Assembly (NCBI GenBank): GCA_047630275.1
Contig: JBLHVN010000001.1
Span: 1,550,001-1,614,000 of the forward strand
From: GCA-2720865 sp047630275
GTDB taxonomy: Bacteria; Bdellovibrionota; Bacteriovoracia; Bacteriovoracales; Bacteriovoracaceae
Direction of reading: 5' to 3'
DNA length: 64,000 bases
The stretch's first letter is position 1. Every line of letters starts with the position of its first letter. Position numbers and translations under genes: made by a program. Positions 18,501 to 26,130 of this stretch are shown piece after piece. The notes under the pieces are model-generated. The model saw nothing but the letters and a program-made list of their open reading frames with translations, was not told the DNA's origin and did not search any database.

Positions 18501-20116
18501 CAACAGATGGTCCTAAATCAGCAAGCCTTGATTTCTCCTGCGCTTTTGGGGGCAGCTTAAGTATCCCTCTAAGCGCTAAAGCAATCTCAAAAGAACTTGG
18601 CCTGAAAGTATCACCGCTTTTTCATAATTTTGGAAATTCAATTGTTGGAAATAGCAATGGATCAAAAGCCTTTACGTTTTATAATAGCGGTAGTGGAGTG
18701 GCCACTTCTTGTTCGAATGCTTTATTAACAGGGGTAAATTCAACTGAATTTCAAATTGAAGAAGATAGCTGTGAAGACAATGATCTAGAAGCGGGAAGTA
18801 CTTGCTTTGTTAAAGTTAGTGCAGTTCTAGGTTCAGTGGGATTAAAAGAAGCTAATCTCTCTAGAAACTGCGCTGTTGGGGGAAATCTCGAAGTAGCTCT
18901 TAGTGCAAAAGGAAAACTTGGAGTTTCTCAAATGAGCTTTTCTCCTAACGAGCATAATTTTTTAACAGTTGGTGAAAATCAAACTTCAAAACTTAAAGTT
19001 TTTAAAATCTTCAATAATGGTTCAGCAAGCGTAAAGGGTTGTAGCGCGCCAATTATTGAAGGCGCAGATGCTTTAGAGTTTTCTATTGTTGATTTAGGAG
19101 TCAAGTCTTGTCTTACAAATGATATTGCTCCAAAGGATTATTGCCAATTTGCTGTTGAGAGTAATCCTAATGATCAGACAAAAAAGATCGCTAATCTTAG
19201 GCGAGATTGTAGTATCGGTGGAAGTATTACAGCAGATTTAAGATCAAAAGGATCCCCTGCGAAACAAGTAATAGCAATGTCTCCTAAAGCATTTAATTTT
19301 CAAAATGTTGGAGTTGGCTATCAAAGTAAAAATAGGCATTTTACTTTCTTAAATACTGGGGAAGGATATCTGAGAGGCTGCATGGGGCCGAGTTTAAGCG
19401 GAGGGGATGCAGCAGAGTTCTCTATAAACTTTGAAGGTCTTACAAAGTCATGTAACGGCGTAACAGATCTGGCGCCGGGGGATTTTTGCCAAATAAACCT
19501 AACATCAATTCCAAGTGGCTCTTTTGGCGAGAGGGCATCAGATTTAAATTTTTCATGCTCTAGTGGTGGCAGCGTTCAGGGAGTTGTTTACGCAAATGGA
19601 ATACATCCCGATTTTCCAACTTTAATGTTAAGACCTAGCCTCACTGAGCTAGTTCCTGGAGAAGAGAAGACCATTGATATTTTTAATATTGGTTTTTCTA
19701 ATACGAGTAATTGTGAAGAGCTAGCTTTTAAAGGCCCTTATGCTAAAGATCTAAAAGTTATTGAATCTTCTTGTGAAAAATCAGGAATTATTGAAGGAGA
19801 TTCCTGTTTTGTAACGATTAGGGCCAATAAAAAAATAGAAAAATCTTATGGCATAAAAAAATGCCTAGGCTCAGTTGGAATGAATACTCTTCTAGGTATA
19901 GGTAGTTTTGATAAAGATCAAAATATTAAAAAAGAAATCCAACCCATTCAATCAGCAGGAAATTGTACACTTAACGAAGAAGGTGAGGTTTTCTGCTTTG
20001 ATAAAATCTCTAAAAGAGAATCTTCTATTGAAAAATTACCATTTATAAAATCAATATATAAAAAAGAAAGTAAGACATGTTTTAAGACGCTTAAAAATAG
20101 TGAAATTTGTAAATAA
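12545..20116 (+). CDS. Giant exported protein: beta-helix cap module, LamG insertion, 17 four-Cys ASH-like repeats
   Basis: Start chosen at ATG 12545 (AGAGGG 7 bases upstream, immediate Sec signal); an in-frame ATG at 12476 has no ribosome binding site. Length is 2523 residues. The signal peptide is followed by the operon's shared module (CNGASGETHTNGGGFV... VCDFAIV) and hexapeptide beta-helix repeats (SKVYGNA, AEVFGNA) to about residue 215. Then come ~17 repeats of about 105 residues, each with [SP]-x-x-x-x-[DN]-F, a GCSAP-like Cys, D-x-C, SC-x-[VI]-x-[VA] and R-x-C-x-[VF]-GG. They resemble ASH/choice-of-anchor D domains with four conserved Cys. A LamG-like sandwich plus a second beta domain (~350 residues) interrupts repeat 2. 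The last repeat is degenerate. No anchor or barrel is seen. Confidence 0.85.
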   Translation: MSKMGLLILFFISNVNIAVGSSLPCNGASGETHTNGGGFVARTASVHVNAFVDSTSEVCDFAIVEDQASSIEENSKVFGRALLRGQVHVSLNSKVYGNALLDQRGASSAMGIRDAEVFGNAKILDDAGVIGGKVYGHAVIREKADILIGNGSTEIYGRAQIFGDVIISGNLKIHGSIQISGQVKLITSLVNTHHLCDPISLSGSLTINDPGSKYCQSFSGETLLSISPGEKDFGSINIGSSSNATKFTFINSGGADAKSCDAPVLKGDTSDFTLVSDNCGINDLQNEGGSCFVTVTANPLSAGVKTIQVSRSCQVGGVIETEEGKIEATGIEAPLIEVDPSEYDFQKIFVGSSNTQSKFTFRNNGTSVATGCSAPLLEGDEREEFIIASDNCGIKDMPLLSGLDSDFDFNTAGNYTASDINLIEISNSEVTLKRNFIPNSLFYASYNSSINGDLGGGDLSGASFGQAGVSSGKLDLSFNDISYVEYNAAGKADFNTKATLRMRFIPNYNGVPASGQALFSLHDLTSSNNNRIQLNHEPSGELHFLSWTSSGVLALDANFGTFSVDANQEYEIEINFDLALGQTRMFVDGAQLGPTASTTVSRVGTATTSIRIGTNRIASLTSNFKINQFAIFDSIQHSSNYTVTNDWLDYSTLNPSIELNNALVFSEPITNFSEISTRETGDEIRYILSSDNGINYKYWSGSSWINSNGSYAQSNSSNIIKSKISLLAESGSLKFKAFLHSSTGKTSPVLRLLKIGNKKGECEVIITAAPSNIGDKEVTLKRTCEVGGVASTHVNGIRQSSVNYVNNVTPFSHDFETILLGSTSLEKIFTFSNDSQLETGICSNAFLVGNNPTDFMISSDSCGNNVLAPGASCEVQVVANPQFIGERTATLARNCILSGIVQTNINALKVFSSDPEVNIIATPDPLIFEDTLVSSETEKLTVSFSNIGNTTASGCSLPSLSGAHAGEFQIVNDYCSDLDLPAGIGICSIVLRGTPSTNGLRTADLSRSCAVGGTISVALEMIGILPAPTAQLELSPLSYDFGNAPIGVPFNTQSFIITNNGSASATSCSNAFLTGKDYLDFYITNDNCQNLDLSGSGGSCSLDIGTLPNSLGFKTATLTRSCQIGGTVRTFTNSITTTSVPNDPNVSVNPMSHDYGDLAVGSIGDLIVTYSNSGFGTATGCSIPYLDPIDSSYSILSDSCQGNNLPGTGSCAVTVRFNPDSSGVKNTNLKHDCTVGGNFITTLTGNGIFPNLTISPSPSLDLGQSPVGASSAPGVITLNNTGDAAATGCSSAYFDGGDAIEFSISNDTCGNNNLGVSSPCTLDIIGTPTSSGNKSTTLKRNCSFGGEVSTTLLIEGTAPILGITPAPSIDLGAVVVGDQSSYTLVTINNTGNGDATGCGAITITGNNPSEFEVDNVNACGGSILAGGNCQFNVRGEPSSIGNFDSDLSLNCSVGGIVTTNVQVEGIPLIAKMPIFPKSHHFLRVGNNNSSESKVFKIINSSGGGATSCGVPVLSGADAGEFSILSTSCTSSMKVSESCEVEVHSRPTSLGNSQVNLERNCLVGGLARASLTATSVNSSPMVSFSKDEHQFLNITEGTTSKIFSAQFINNGPGRATNCGASMLTGGDFSDFSIVNDTCGVNDLNPSSSCQILVESRATGTGPKVTSLTRNCQVGGVATIVLKADVRANENTVSFSKKEHNFFNIGVNQSSKLKTIKFINKGVGFARNCSAPSISSGDISSFSIESDSCGAADLAPNASCDIQVVSTPSSIGLKSAEVTRSCSFGGVATSSLSATGVINLSSQKVDPISHNFTRLSINQRSKIKTFNFYNNTKAPLKGCSTSVLEGVDSSSFDIINDSCTSSLMPGEVCQVLVETRLTSIGIKNATLRHPCLIGGDASASLSTFGEATDVSLKSNINEILFGTIATGEATKRVNLNIYNNGEGAARGCAASSLSGVDASEFFIESDTCLSSDIASKSSCIVSLAARPSTDGPKSASLDFSCAFGGSLSIPLSAKAISKELGLKVSPLFHNFGNSIVGNSNGSKAFTFYNSGSGVATSCSNALLTGVNSTEFQIEEDSCEDNDLEAGSTCFVKVSAVLGSVGLKEANLSRNCAVGGNLEVALSAKGKLGVSQMSFSPNEHNFLTVGENQTSKLKVFKIFNNGSASVKGCSAPIIEGADALEFSIVDLGVKSCLTNDIAPKDYCQFAVESNPNDQTKKIANLRRDCSIGGSITADLRSKGSPAKQVIAMSPKAFNFQNVGVGYQSKNRHFTFLNTGEGYLRGCMGPSLSGGDAAEFSINFEGLTKSCNGVTDLAPGDFCQINLTSIPSGSFGERASDLNFSCSSGGSVQGVVYANGIHPDFPTLMLRPSLTELVPGEEKTIDIFNIGFSNTSNCEELAFKGPYAKDLKVIESSCEKSGIIEGDSCFVTIRANKKIEKSYGIKKCLGSVGMNTLLGIGSFDKDQNIKKEIQPIQSAGNCTLNEEGEVFCFDKISKRESSIEKLPFIKSIYKKESKTCFKTLKNSEICK

Positions 20117-20146
20117 AAATCATCATGATTTTAAAAGGAGAAATAA

Positions 20147-21853
20147 ATGAAAATTTTTAAAAGCTTAGGCCTTACAGCTTTTGCCTTAGGAGCGATATCC
20201 GTTTCAGGAAGCGCTCTTGCTAATCAATGTGGCGGTCAACCTGGTTTTGCCCATCCTAATGGCGGAGGTTTTGTGTCGATTACAGCTGACGTTGCGCCAA
20301 GTGTTTTTGTAGATGCAAATAGTATAGTTTGTGGCTACGCAAGGGTATCAGGAAATGTAAAGATTATCACTGGTGGTGAAGTCGTAGATTTTGCAGTTGT
20401 TGAAGGAAATGTAGAAATTAGCGAAGAATCTGAAGTCTATGGCAATGCTTATGTAAAAGGCTTTTTCGTTCCTGGAACTGGTGATTTAAAAATCACAAAC
20501 GGAAGTTCAGTTTTTGGAAATGCTTATATTGAAAGTGATTCTTTAATTGATAATTCTAATGTCTACGGGAATGCAAGAATTCTTGAAGATTCTGAGATCT
20601 TAAATTCTAGTGTTTACGGAAATGCAGCTATTGAAGGAGCTGATGTTAAAGATTCAACTGCTCACGGTCTGGTTCGAGTAGGTGATGGAGGTAGTTTAAA
20701 TGAGGGCGCAGTGGCCTGTGATGATATCACAATTACAGATATGATCTTTGAGGGATGGGAGCATTGTGCAGATTCTTTTGTTATCTCTAAGTTATCTGTT
20801 GGATCTTCTTCAGAGCATATGTGTGCTATTGGTTCAACTGATCTAGGCAACCAAGTAATTTGCTGGGGACAAAATGAAGATGGTCAGCTTGGTATAGGAT
20901 TAGGTTCTGACTTTCAAGAGTCTATTAAATTAAGAAATGCTGTCGCTGGAATTGATGATGCAACTGATATTTCTACCGGCGGAAGTCATACTTGCTCTGT
21001 TAGAGATAATGATACCGTAGAGTGTTGGGGATCTGGTGGAATTGGACAACTTGGAGATGGAAATGGATCAGATTCAACCACTCCAGTAGTTGCAACAGGT
21101 TTAACTGGAGTAATTAAAGTGAGTTCTGGTGACGAACATACCTGCGCTTTAACTTCTGGCGGATCAGTTTCATGTTGGGGGGCCAATGACTATGGTCAAC
21201 TTGGAGATGGAACGACAACTGAAAGACTAGTTCCTACTGCTACGGGAATTACAACAGCTATTGATATCTCAGCTGGTGAAGCTCATACCTGCGCTCTTTT
21301 GTCAGATAACTCTGTTCAGTGTTGGGGCAGTAATAGTCATGGGCAAGTCGGGGCCGGAGCGATAGGAGTTGATGAATTATCACCAATTCTAGTCTCTGGT
21401 GGTGTTCTTGGAACTGTTACTAGTATCAATACAGGTGCCGAGTATTCATGTGCTTATGATGATGAAAGCGCTCTTTTTTGTTGGGGAAGTAATACTGACT
21501 CTCAATTAGGTCGTACAGGAGGAAATTCAACAACTCCTACAGAATCAAGTTTTGAAGGGGAAGAAGATGCTGTGTTTGCTAACACAGGTGCTGGGAACTG
21601 CTCTTCGTATGAAGGCATTGTGAGCTGTTGGGGAAATTACTCTACTCTTGGAGTGGAATTTGAAACAGAAATAAATTTGGTCGATCCAATAGAGCCATCT
21701 TTAAAAGATAGATCATCTGCTTTAATTGGAAGTACTTCAGAAGCTGTTTGCACAGTTACAACTACTAATGAAGTCATTTGTTGGGGTGAAGGTGCAATCG
21801 CAACTGATACCGAAATAGCTCAAACTCCTGTCTTTGCTGACTATATAAAATAA
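20147..21853 (+). CDS. Exported beta-helix module fused to RCC1-like propeller repeats
   Basis: A 568-residue protein with AAGGAG 6 bases before ATG. The signal peptide ends near ALA-NQ. The shared operon module follows (CGGQPGFAHPNGGGFV... VCGYARVSG), with beta-helix repeats SEVYGNA, SVFGNA, SNVYGNA and SSVYGNA to about residue 190. The remainder has six or seven RCC1/ATS1-type blade repeats marked by HTC(A/S)L, CWG and GQLGDG, predicting a beta-propeller with extra Cys pairs. RCC1-like propellers bind proteins; in bacteria such exported forms are probably binding or adhesive surfaces (inference). It lies 30 bases after the giant gene. Confidence 0.85.
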   Translation: MKIFKSLGLTAFALGAISVSGSALANQCGGQPGFAHPNGGGFVSITADVAPSVFVDANSIVCGYARVSGNVKIITGGEVVDFAVVEGNVEISEESEVYGNAYVKGFFVPGTGDLKITNGSSVFGNAYIESDSLIDNSNVYGNARILEDSEILNSSVYGNAAIEGADVKDSTAHGLVRVGDGGSLNEGAVACDDITITDMIFEGWEHCADSFVISKLSVGSSSEHMCAIGSTDLGNQVICWGQNEDGQLGIGLGSDFQESIKLRNAVAGIDDATDISTGGSHTCSVRDNDTVECWGSGGIGQLGDGNGSDSTTPVVATGLTGVIKVSSGDEHTCALTSGGSVSCWGANDYGQLGDGTTTERLVPTATGITTAIDISAGEAHTCALLSDNSVQCWGSNSHGQVGAGAIGVDELSPILVSGGVLGTVTSINTGAEYSCAYDDESALFCWGSNTDSQLGRTGGNSTTPTESSFEGEEDAVFANTGAGNCSSYEGIVSCWGNYSTLGVEFETEINLVDPIEPSLKDRSSALIGSTSEAVCTVTTTNEVICWGEGAIATDTEIAQTPVFADYIK

Positions 21854-21863
21854 AGGATAAATA

Positions 21864-22964
21864 ATGAAAAAAATATTAATGATTGCAACTTGTTTATTAT
21901 CTCTAAATTCCTACGGCGCTACTTGTACAAACGCTGGAACTTTATTGACCCATACTAACCCCGACGGAAGCACTGGAGGGCAGTATCACGATACGGCTTC
22001 GGTTGCGGCCACAGTTTTTATGAGCACAACTGCCCGAGTTTGTGATACGGCCGTAGTGAGCGGTAACACTGTCTTAAGAGATGAGTCCCGTGTTCAAGGA
22101 GCTGCCAGTGTTTCTGGAAACGCTCAGCTTTATGGATCAGCAAATGTCTATGGAAACGCTATGGTCGGAGAGTTTGCTCAAATTAGTGACTCTGCTCAAA
22201 TTTATGGAGACTCAACCATTAAAGGTTCAGCAAAAGTAACTGGCACAGTTGAAGTCTATGAAAACTCTGTAGTTGAAGGACAAACCTTCTTATCAGGGGA
22301 CGCTAGAGTTAGAGGAAACTCTAAAGTTATAGAGAACGCTCGAATGAAAGGATCTTCAATTGCTGAAGGAAATTCAATTGTCTCTGGCTCTGCGACTATG
22401 ACAGGCAGCTCTAGAGTAACTGACAATGGTCATGTTAATGGCGGATCTTTAGTAAAAGGAAATGTCTTAGTTAGTGCTAATGGTTTTGTTACTGATTCAG
22501 CTAATCTTGATGGATCTGTAACTATCTCTGATAACGGAGCGATTGCTGGAAACACAACTTCGACTCCCGGCACTACTGCATTTGTCGGTGATAAGGCCCT
22601 TATCATCATGTCTACCTTAGGCGCCCTTGATGGGAGTAATATCATTGTTATTGGAAATACTTTTATAGATGGAAATGTTGTATTGAAAAATGCGGCCAAA
22701 ATCTATGGAAGCTCTACAGTTTTTACTACCTTTGATGATGATATCGTAACAATTCAAGATAATGCTGAAATTTTTGGTAAGGCCTCTGTGTCTGGAAACG
22801 TAACTCTAAAAGATGACGTAAAAGTTTATGGGAGCGCCTCAATTTATGAGAACGCTCTAATAGGCGGAACTAACGAATTTCACGGAGATGTGATTGTTAG
22901 AGGAAGCGCAGACTTTTCAGCAGGATCGACTGTTTACGATACTGGGATGTTCTCAGGAAATTAA
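21864..22964 (+). CDS. Exported hexapeptide beta-helix protein
   Basis: A 366-residue protein 10 bases after the previous gene. The signal peptide MKKILMIATCLLSLNSYGA is followed by a variant shared module (CTNAGTLLTHTNPDG... VCDTAVVSG), then almost uninterrupted hexads such as SANVYGNA, AQIYGDS, ARVRGNS and AKIYGSS to the end. Alternating V/I at position 1 and A/S at position 5 fits a left-handed beta-helix, as in YdcK-like and acetyltransferase hexapeptide proteins. No catalytic or transferase extension is present, so a structural or adhesive rod is more likely than an enzyme. Confidence 0.85.
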   Translation: MKKILMIATCLLSLNSYGATCTNAGTLLTHTNPDGSTGGQYHDTASVAATVFMSTTARVCDTAVVSGNTVLRDESRVQGAASVSGNAQLYGSANVYGNAMVGEFAQISDSAQIYGDSTIKGSAKVTGTVEVYENSVVEGQTFLSGDARVRGNSKVIENARMKGSSIAEGNSIVSGSATMTGSSRVTDNGHVNGGSLVKGNVLVSANGFVTDSANLDGSVTISDNGAIAGNTTSTPGTTAFVGDKALIIMSTLGALDGSNIIVIGNTFIDGNVVLKNAAKIYGSSTVFTTFDDDIVTIQDNAEIFGKASVSGNVTLKDDVKVYGSASIYENALIGGTNEFHGDVIVRGSADFSAGSTVYDTGMFSGN

Positions 22965-22971
22965 TTAAAAA

Positions 22972-22991
22972 GGGTGAAGGAGACTTCACCC
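22972..22991 (+). terminator. Perfect 8-bp hairpin with GAGA tetraloop between operon genes
   Basis: GGGTGAAG (22972-22979), GAGA, CTTCACCC (22984-22991). There is no U run afterwards and the next ribosome binding site starts 7 bases later, so it is more likely an mRNA-stabilising or partial-attenuation hairpin than a full terminator. Confidence 0.5.
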
Positions 22992-23007
22992 TAACTTGGA
23001 GAAAAAA

Positions 23008-24387
23008 GTGAAAAACTTATTTTTGATCACTTTATTATTTAGTTCAATAAATGCTTACGCTCTTGATTGCGGCGGTAGCCCCGGAAGCATACACCCAAAT
23101 GGAGGAGGCTTTATTGAAAACACGGCCACCGTTGAGGCGGGGGTCTTTTTAGGCCCTGACGTAGAGGTATGTGATTATGCTAAGGTTCTTGGAACTGCTA
23201 GCATAACTTCTAATGGCGTAACTAATACGATTTCAGTTACTGATAATGCAATGATTGAAGATACTGTTACTATTACTTCAGTTTCAGGAGTCATCACTAT
23301 CTCTGATTCAGCGAGAATTTATAATAATGCTTCAATTACAGCTACTAGTGCCCATATTACTATTAATGATCTAGCTAAAATCTGTGATGAGGTTGTCATT
23401 GAAGGAATTGAGCCTGGTCCAGGTTTTGGGGCAGGGATAATTATTGAAGGCGGAGCTTATCTTTATGGAAACGCTCAGGTCTTAGGAACTGTTCAAATAA
23501 AAAATACAGCGCCAGGAACCTTTGATAATGAAGTCCAGCTCTACGAAGACGCTGAAGTTTATGGAAACGCAGTTCTTATGGAAGAGTCTCAAGTCTTTGG
23601 ACAAGCAAAAGTCTACGGTAACACTATTCTATCGGGCGGCTCAGTTGTTTACGATCAGGCAGAAGTTTTTGAAAATGCCGAGCTTCAAGATTTCACTCAA
23701 GTCTACGGACAAGCTCAAATTTATGGAGATACAATCCTTAGTGAATACTCCCAAGTCAATGACCAAGCAAAAGTTTACGATGTAGCAAGAGTCTCTGGTG
23801 AGGCCTTAATCTCTGGATCGAGTACTTTAAATAGAGGGGCTCATGTCCTAGGTAATGCTCTCGTTTATGACAACGCCGTTATTTCTCATAGTGCAAGAGT
23901 CTTTGGAAATGCAAGAATTTACGGAGCTGCAAGAATCGAAGGAAGCGGAGAAGTCTTTGACTACGCTGAAGTTTTTGATAACGCCACTGTCTCTGCTAGA
24001 GCAAAAGTAAAAGGCACCTCAAAGATTCATGATAATGCTGAAATTAGAGGCGACGCTTTAATCTATGATAATGCTGATATTTTTGTAAACGCTAAAATCT
24101 ATGGTCACTCTCAAATTTATGGAAGCGCTATTGTAAGAGGAAATGCTGAAGTTTACGGAAAAGCGCAAGTTTATGATAACGGAGTAGTTCACGATGACGC
24201 TAAGGCCTTTGGTAACTCAGAGGTTTATGGAAGTGGATCCCTTTATGGAACTGCAAGCGCCTTTGAATTAGCTCAAATCTTTGAAAATGCAAAAGTTTAC
24301 GGTAATGCTACCATTCGTGGCACTGCCCTTATTCATGGTAATGCTGATGTTAGTATTGGTGTTTTTAATCGTGGGGATGAGATTTAG
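23008..24387 (+). CDS. Exported hexapeptide beta-helix protein, longest uninterrupted rod
   Basis: Start chosen at GTG 23008, with GGAG 6 bases upstream and an immediate signal peptide (KNLFLITLLFSSINAYA); a TTG at 22996 would place the ribosome binding site inside the gene. Length is 459 residues. The shared module CGGSPGSIHPNGGGFI... VCDYAKVLG is followed by about 50 hexads (AEVYGNA, AQIYGDT, ARIYGAA, AEIRGDA) forming one long predicted beta-helix. The coding DNA is itself repetitive (TATGGAAACGC-like units), which favours slippage or recombination and so length variation. Confidence 0.85.
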   Translation: MKNLFLITLLFSSINAYALDCGGSPGSIHPNGGGFIENTATVEAGVFLGPDVEVCDYAKVLGTASITSNGVTNTISVTDNAMIEDTVTITSVSGVITISDSARIYNNASITATSAHITINDLAKICDEVVIEGIEPGPGFGAGIIIEGGAYLYGNAQVLGTVQIKNTAPGTFDNEVQLYEDAEVYGNAVLMEESQVFGQAKVYGNTILSGGSVVYDQAEVFENAELQDFTQVYGQAQIYGDTILSEYSQVNDQAKVYDVARVSGEALISGSSTLNRGAHVLGNALVYDNAVISHSARVFGNARIYGAARIEGSGEVFDYAEVFDNATVSARAKVKGTSKIHDNAEIRGDALIYDNADIFVNAKIYGHSQIYGSAIVRGNAEVYGKAQVYDNGVVHDDAKAFGNSEVYGSGSLYGTASAFELAQIFENAKVYGNATIRGTALIHGNADVSIGVFNRGDEI

Positions 24388-26130
24388 ATGAAGCGGATTT
24401 TCTCTTTTATATTGGTATCTTTTCTTTCTTTTTATTCCTTGCAGGTGTTTGCTTGCAAGGGGGATAAGCCGGATTGTGAACTTCTTCCTGTTGCGGATTT
24501 TACGTTCAAGGTTAAAGAAGGCGAACAGGACGAAATTTCATTTGATGCAATAAGCAGCTATGCTCGAGGGGAAAATACAATAGAGAAATTCACATGGGAA
24601 TTTGGTGATGGAAAGACTGAGTTTAAAAATAAAGACCCAAAAATTGAACATAAATACTCTGTTATTTTTGGAAAATTTAAAGTTACCCTTACCGTAAAAG
24701 ATGATAAGGGAAATGAGGGGAAGGTAACAAAATTAGTAGACTTTAATCTGTCGCTATATCAATTATCTTGGGAGAACCAAGATTTTCCGAGTGTTTTAAA
24801 TGCTCCAGATGAAGCAAGTTTTAATGAAGCAGAAGGTACGATAACAGTTAATCTATTATTAAATATTCCTATATTTGAAGAAACCCGAGTAGAAATTGGA
24901 TACATTTCTGAAAACTCAACTGCCACTCATTTAAATGACTTTCAAGGAGCTAACTTCCTGCTGGAGAAAAAAGAGGAAGATTTTAAAACAGCTATCATTA
25001 CGATTCCATCTGGGGCAACGAAATATCCAGTAGAGATATCAATTGTTGGAGATAAAGTCCCCGAAATTAATGAAGTTATCCATTTAAAAATTATTAGAGT
25101 TGTAAACTCAGACGATATAAATATCACTCCAATAGAAACAATTAAAATTACTATCGTCGATGACGATCTGGGCCAACCCTCATGTGATGGAGCAACTGGC
25201 TCATATCACTTGAATCCTGATACTACAGAAGGCTGCTTTGTCGCTGATACGGCTTATAGTGGGACTGGTATTTTGACCTTGCCTGCAAAGGAAACTGGCT
25301 GCCAAGTTTGCGGAACAAGTGAAATTGTTAGCAATGGATCTCCGGTAACGATCGAGGGATTTTTATCTATGACTAATGGTTCAAGGATTGTTGGAGAAAG
25401 CCTAAACTCACAATCCCCAGGCATTACTCTTAAAGGAGAGATTTCTTTAGACGGTACTACGATTGCTGATCATGTTTATTTAGAAGGTAAAATTTCTATT
25501 GAAAATTCTCAAATTGGACTTACCTCCGAGGATGAAGTCACAAAAATAATAGGAGATGTTATTATTGAGTCTTCAATAATTTCCCAACAAGCAAAGATTG
25601 AAGGAAATGGAAAGATTAAAGGTAGTAGTATTCATGGAGAGCCAAAAATTACGGGAGACATAAATGTTCAAAGTGAAACTGATTTCACTGGTATAAATAT
25701 TACTGGGGAAGCATCAATTGGACCAAACGTTAAGATAATAGGAAGTTTGATATTAATTTCAGAGAGTGCAAAAGTAACTGGAAATAGCTCAATTGACGGC
25801 GATTCAATTCAAATAAATAATAATGCAGAAGTTGCAGGAAATTCATCGCTAAGAGGCGGCCCTATCTTCGTAAGGGACAATGCTAAAGTATTAGATAATG
25901 TGCAAATTAAATCTAGTTCAATCGTATTTCTAAGTGAGAACGCCATCGTTTTCGGCGATGCTATCTTATATGACGAAACCTTTATTAGTGGTAGCGCAAG
26001 AGTCTTTTCAAATGCAAAGATAAAAAAGTCAAGTATCTGTGGAAGCCTTGTGGTGGACTACAATGTTGCTAATCAAAATCTATGTAATGCTATCTCCTTT
26101 CCTCAAAATCTTGGAAACTATTATGATTAA
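24388..26130 (+). CDS. Exported PKD plus Calx-beta plus beta-helix protein
   Basis: ATG 24388 follows the previous TAG directly. Length is 580 residues. The signal peptide ends at FA-CKG, where a Cys follows; a lipoprotein is possible but the lipobox is poor. A PKD domain covers residues ~28-118 (WEFGDG, HKY, VTLTVKDDKGN). A Calx-beta-like domain covers ~140-262 (EGTITVNLLL, DFQGANF, ending TIVDDD). The shared module (CDGATGSYHLNPD... CQVCGTSEIV) comes only then, followed by irregular hexads to the end. This is the one operon member with the module in the C-terminal half, showing it moves as a unit. Confidence 0.8.
   Translation: MKRIFSFILVSFLSFYSLQVFACKGDKPDCELLPVADFTFKVKEGEQDEISFDAISSYARGENTIEKFTWEFGDGKTEFKNKDPKIEHKYSVIFGKFKVTLTVKDDKGNEGKVTKLVDFNLSLYQLSWENQDFPSVLNAPDEASFNEAEGTITVNLLLNIPIFEETRVEIGYISENSTATHLNDFQGANFLLEKKEEDFKTAIITIPSGATKYPVEISIVGDKVPEINEVIHLKIIRVVNSDDINITPIETIKITIVDDDLGQPSCDGATGSYHLNPDTTEGCFVADTAYSGTGILTLPAKETGCQVCGTSEIVSNGSPVTIEGFLSMTNGSRIVGESLNSQSPGITLKGEISLDGTTIADHVYLEGKISIENSQIGLTSEDEVTKIIGDVIIESSIISQQAKIEGNGKIKGSSIHGEPKITGDINVQSETDFTGINITGEASIGPNVKIIGSLILISESAKVTGNSSIDGDSIQINNNAEVAGNSSLRGGPIFVRDNAKVLDNVQIKSSSIVFLSENAIVFGDAILYDETFISGSARVFSNAKIKKSSICGSLVVDYNVANQNLCNAISFPQNLGNYYD

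Noticed and set aside
12545..20116. Autotransporter or two-partner secretion protein
   Set aside because: No C-terminal barrel, TPS domain, LPxTG or CTERM tail is seen; the C-terminus is a soluble Cys-containing tail.
20116..20132. AAAATCA/TGATTTT stem as terminator between the first two beta-helix genes
   Set aside because: It is AT-only with a 3-base loop, lacks a separate U run, and the strong ribosome binding site follows at once; too weak to call.
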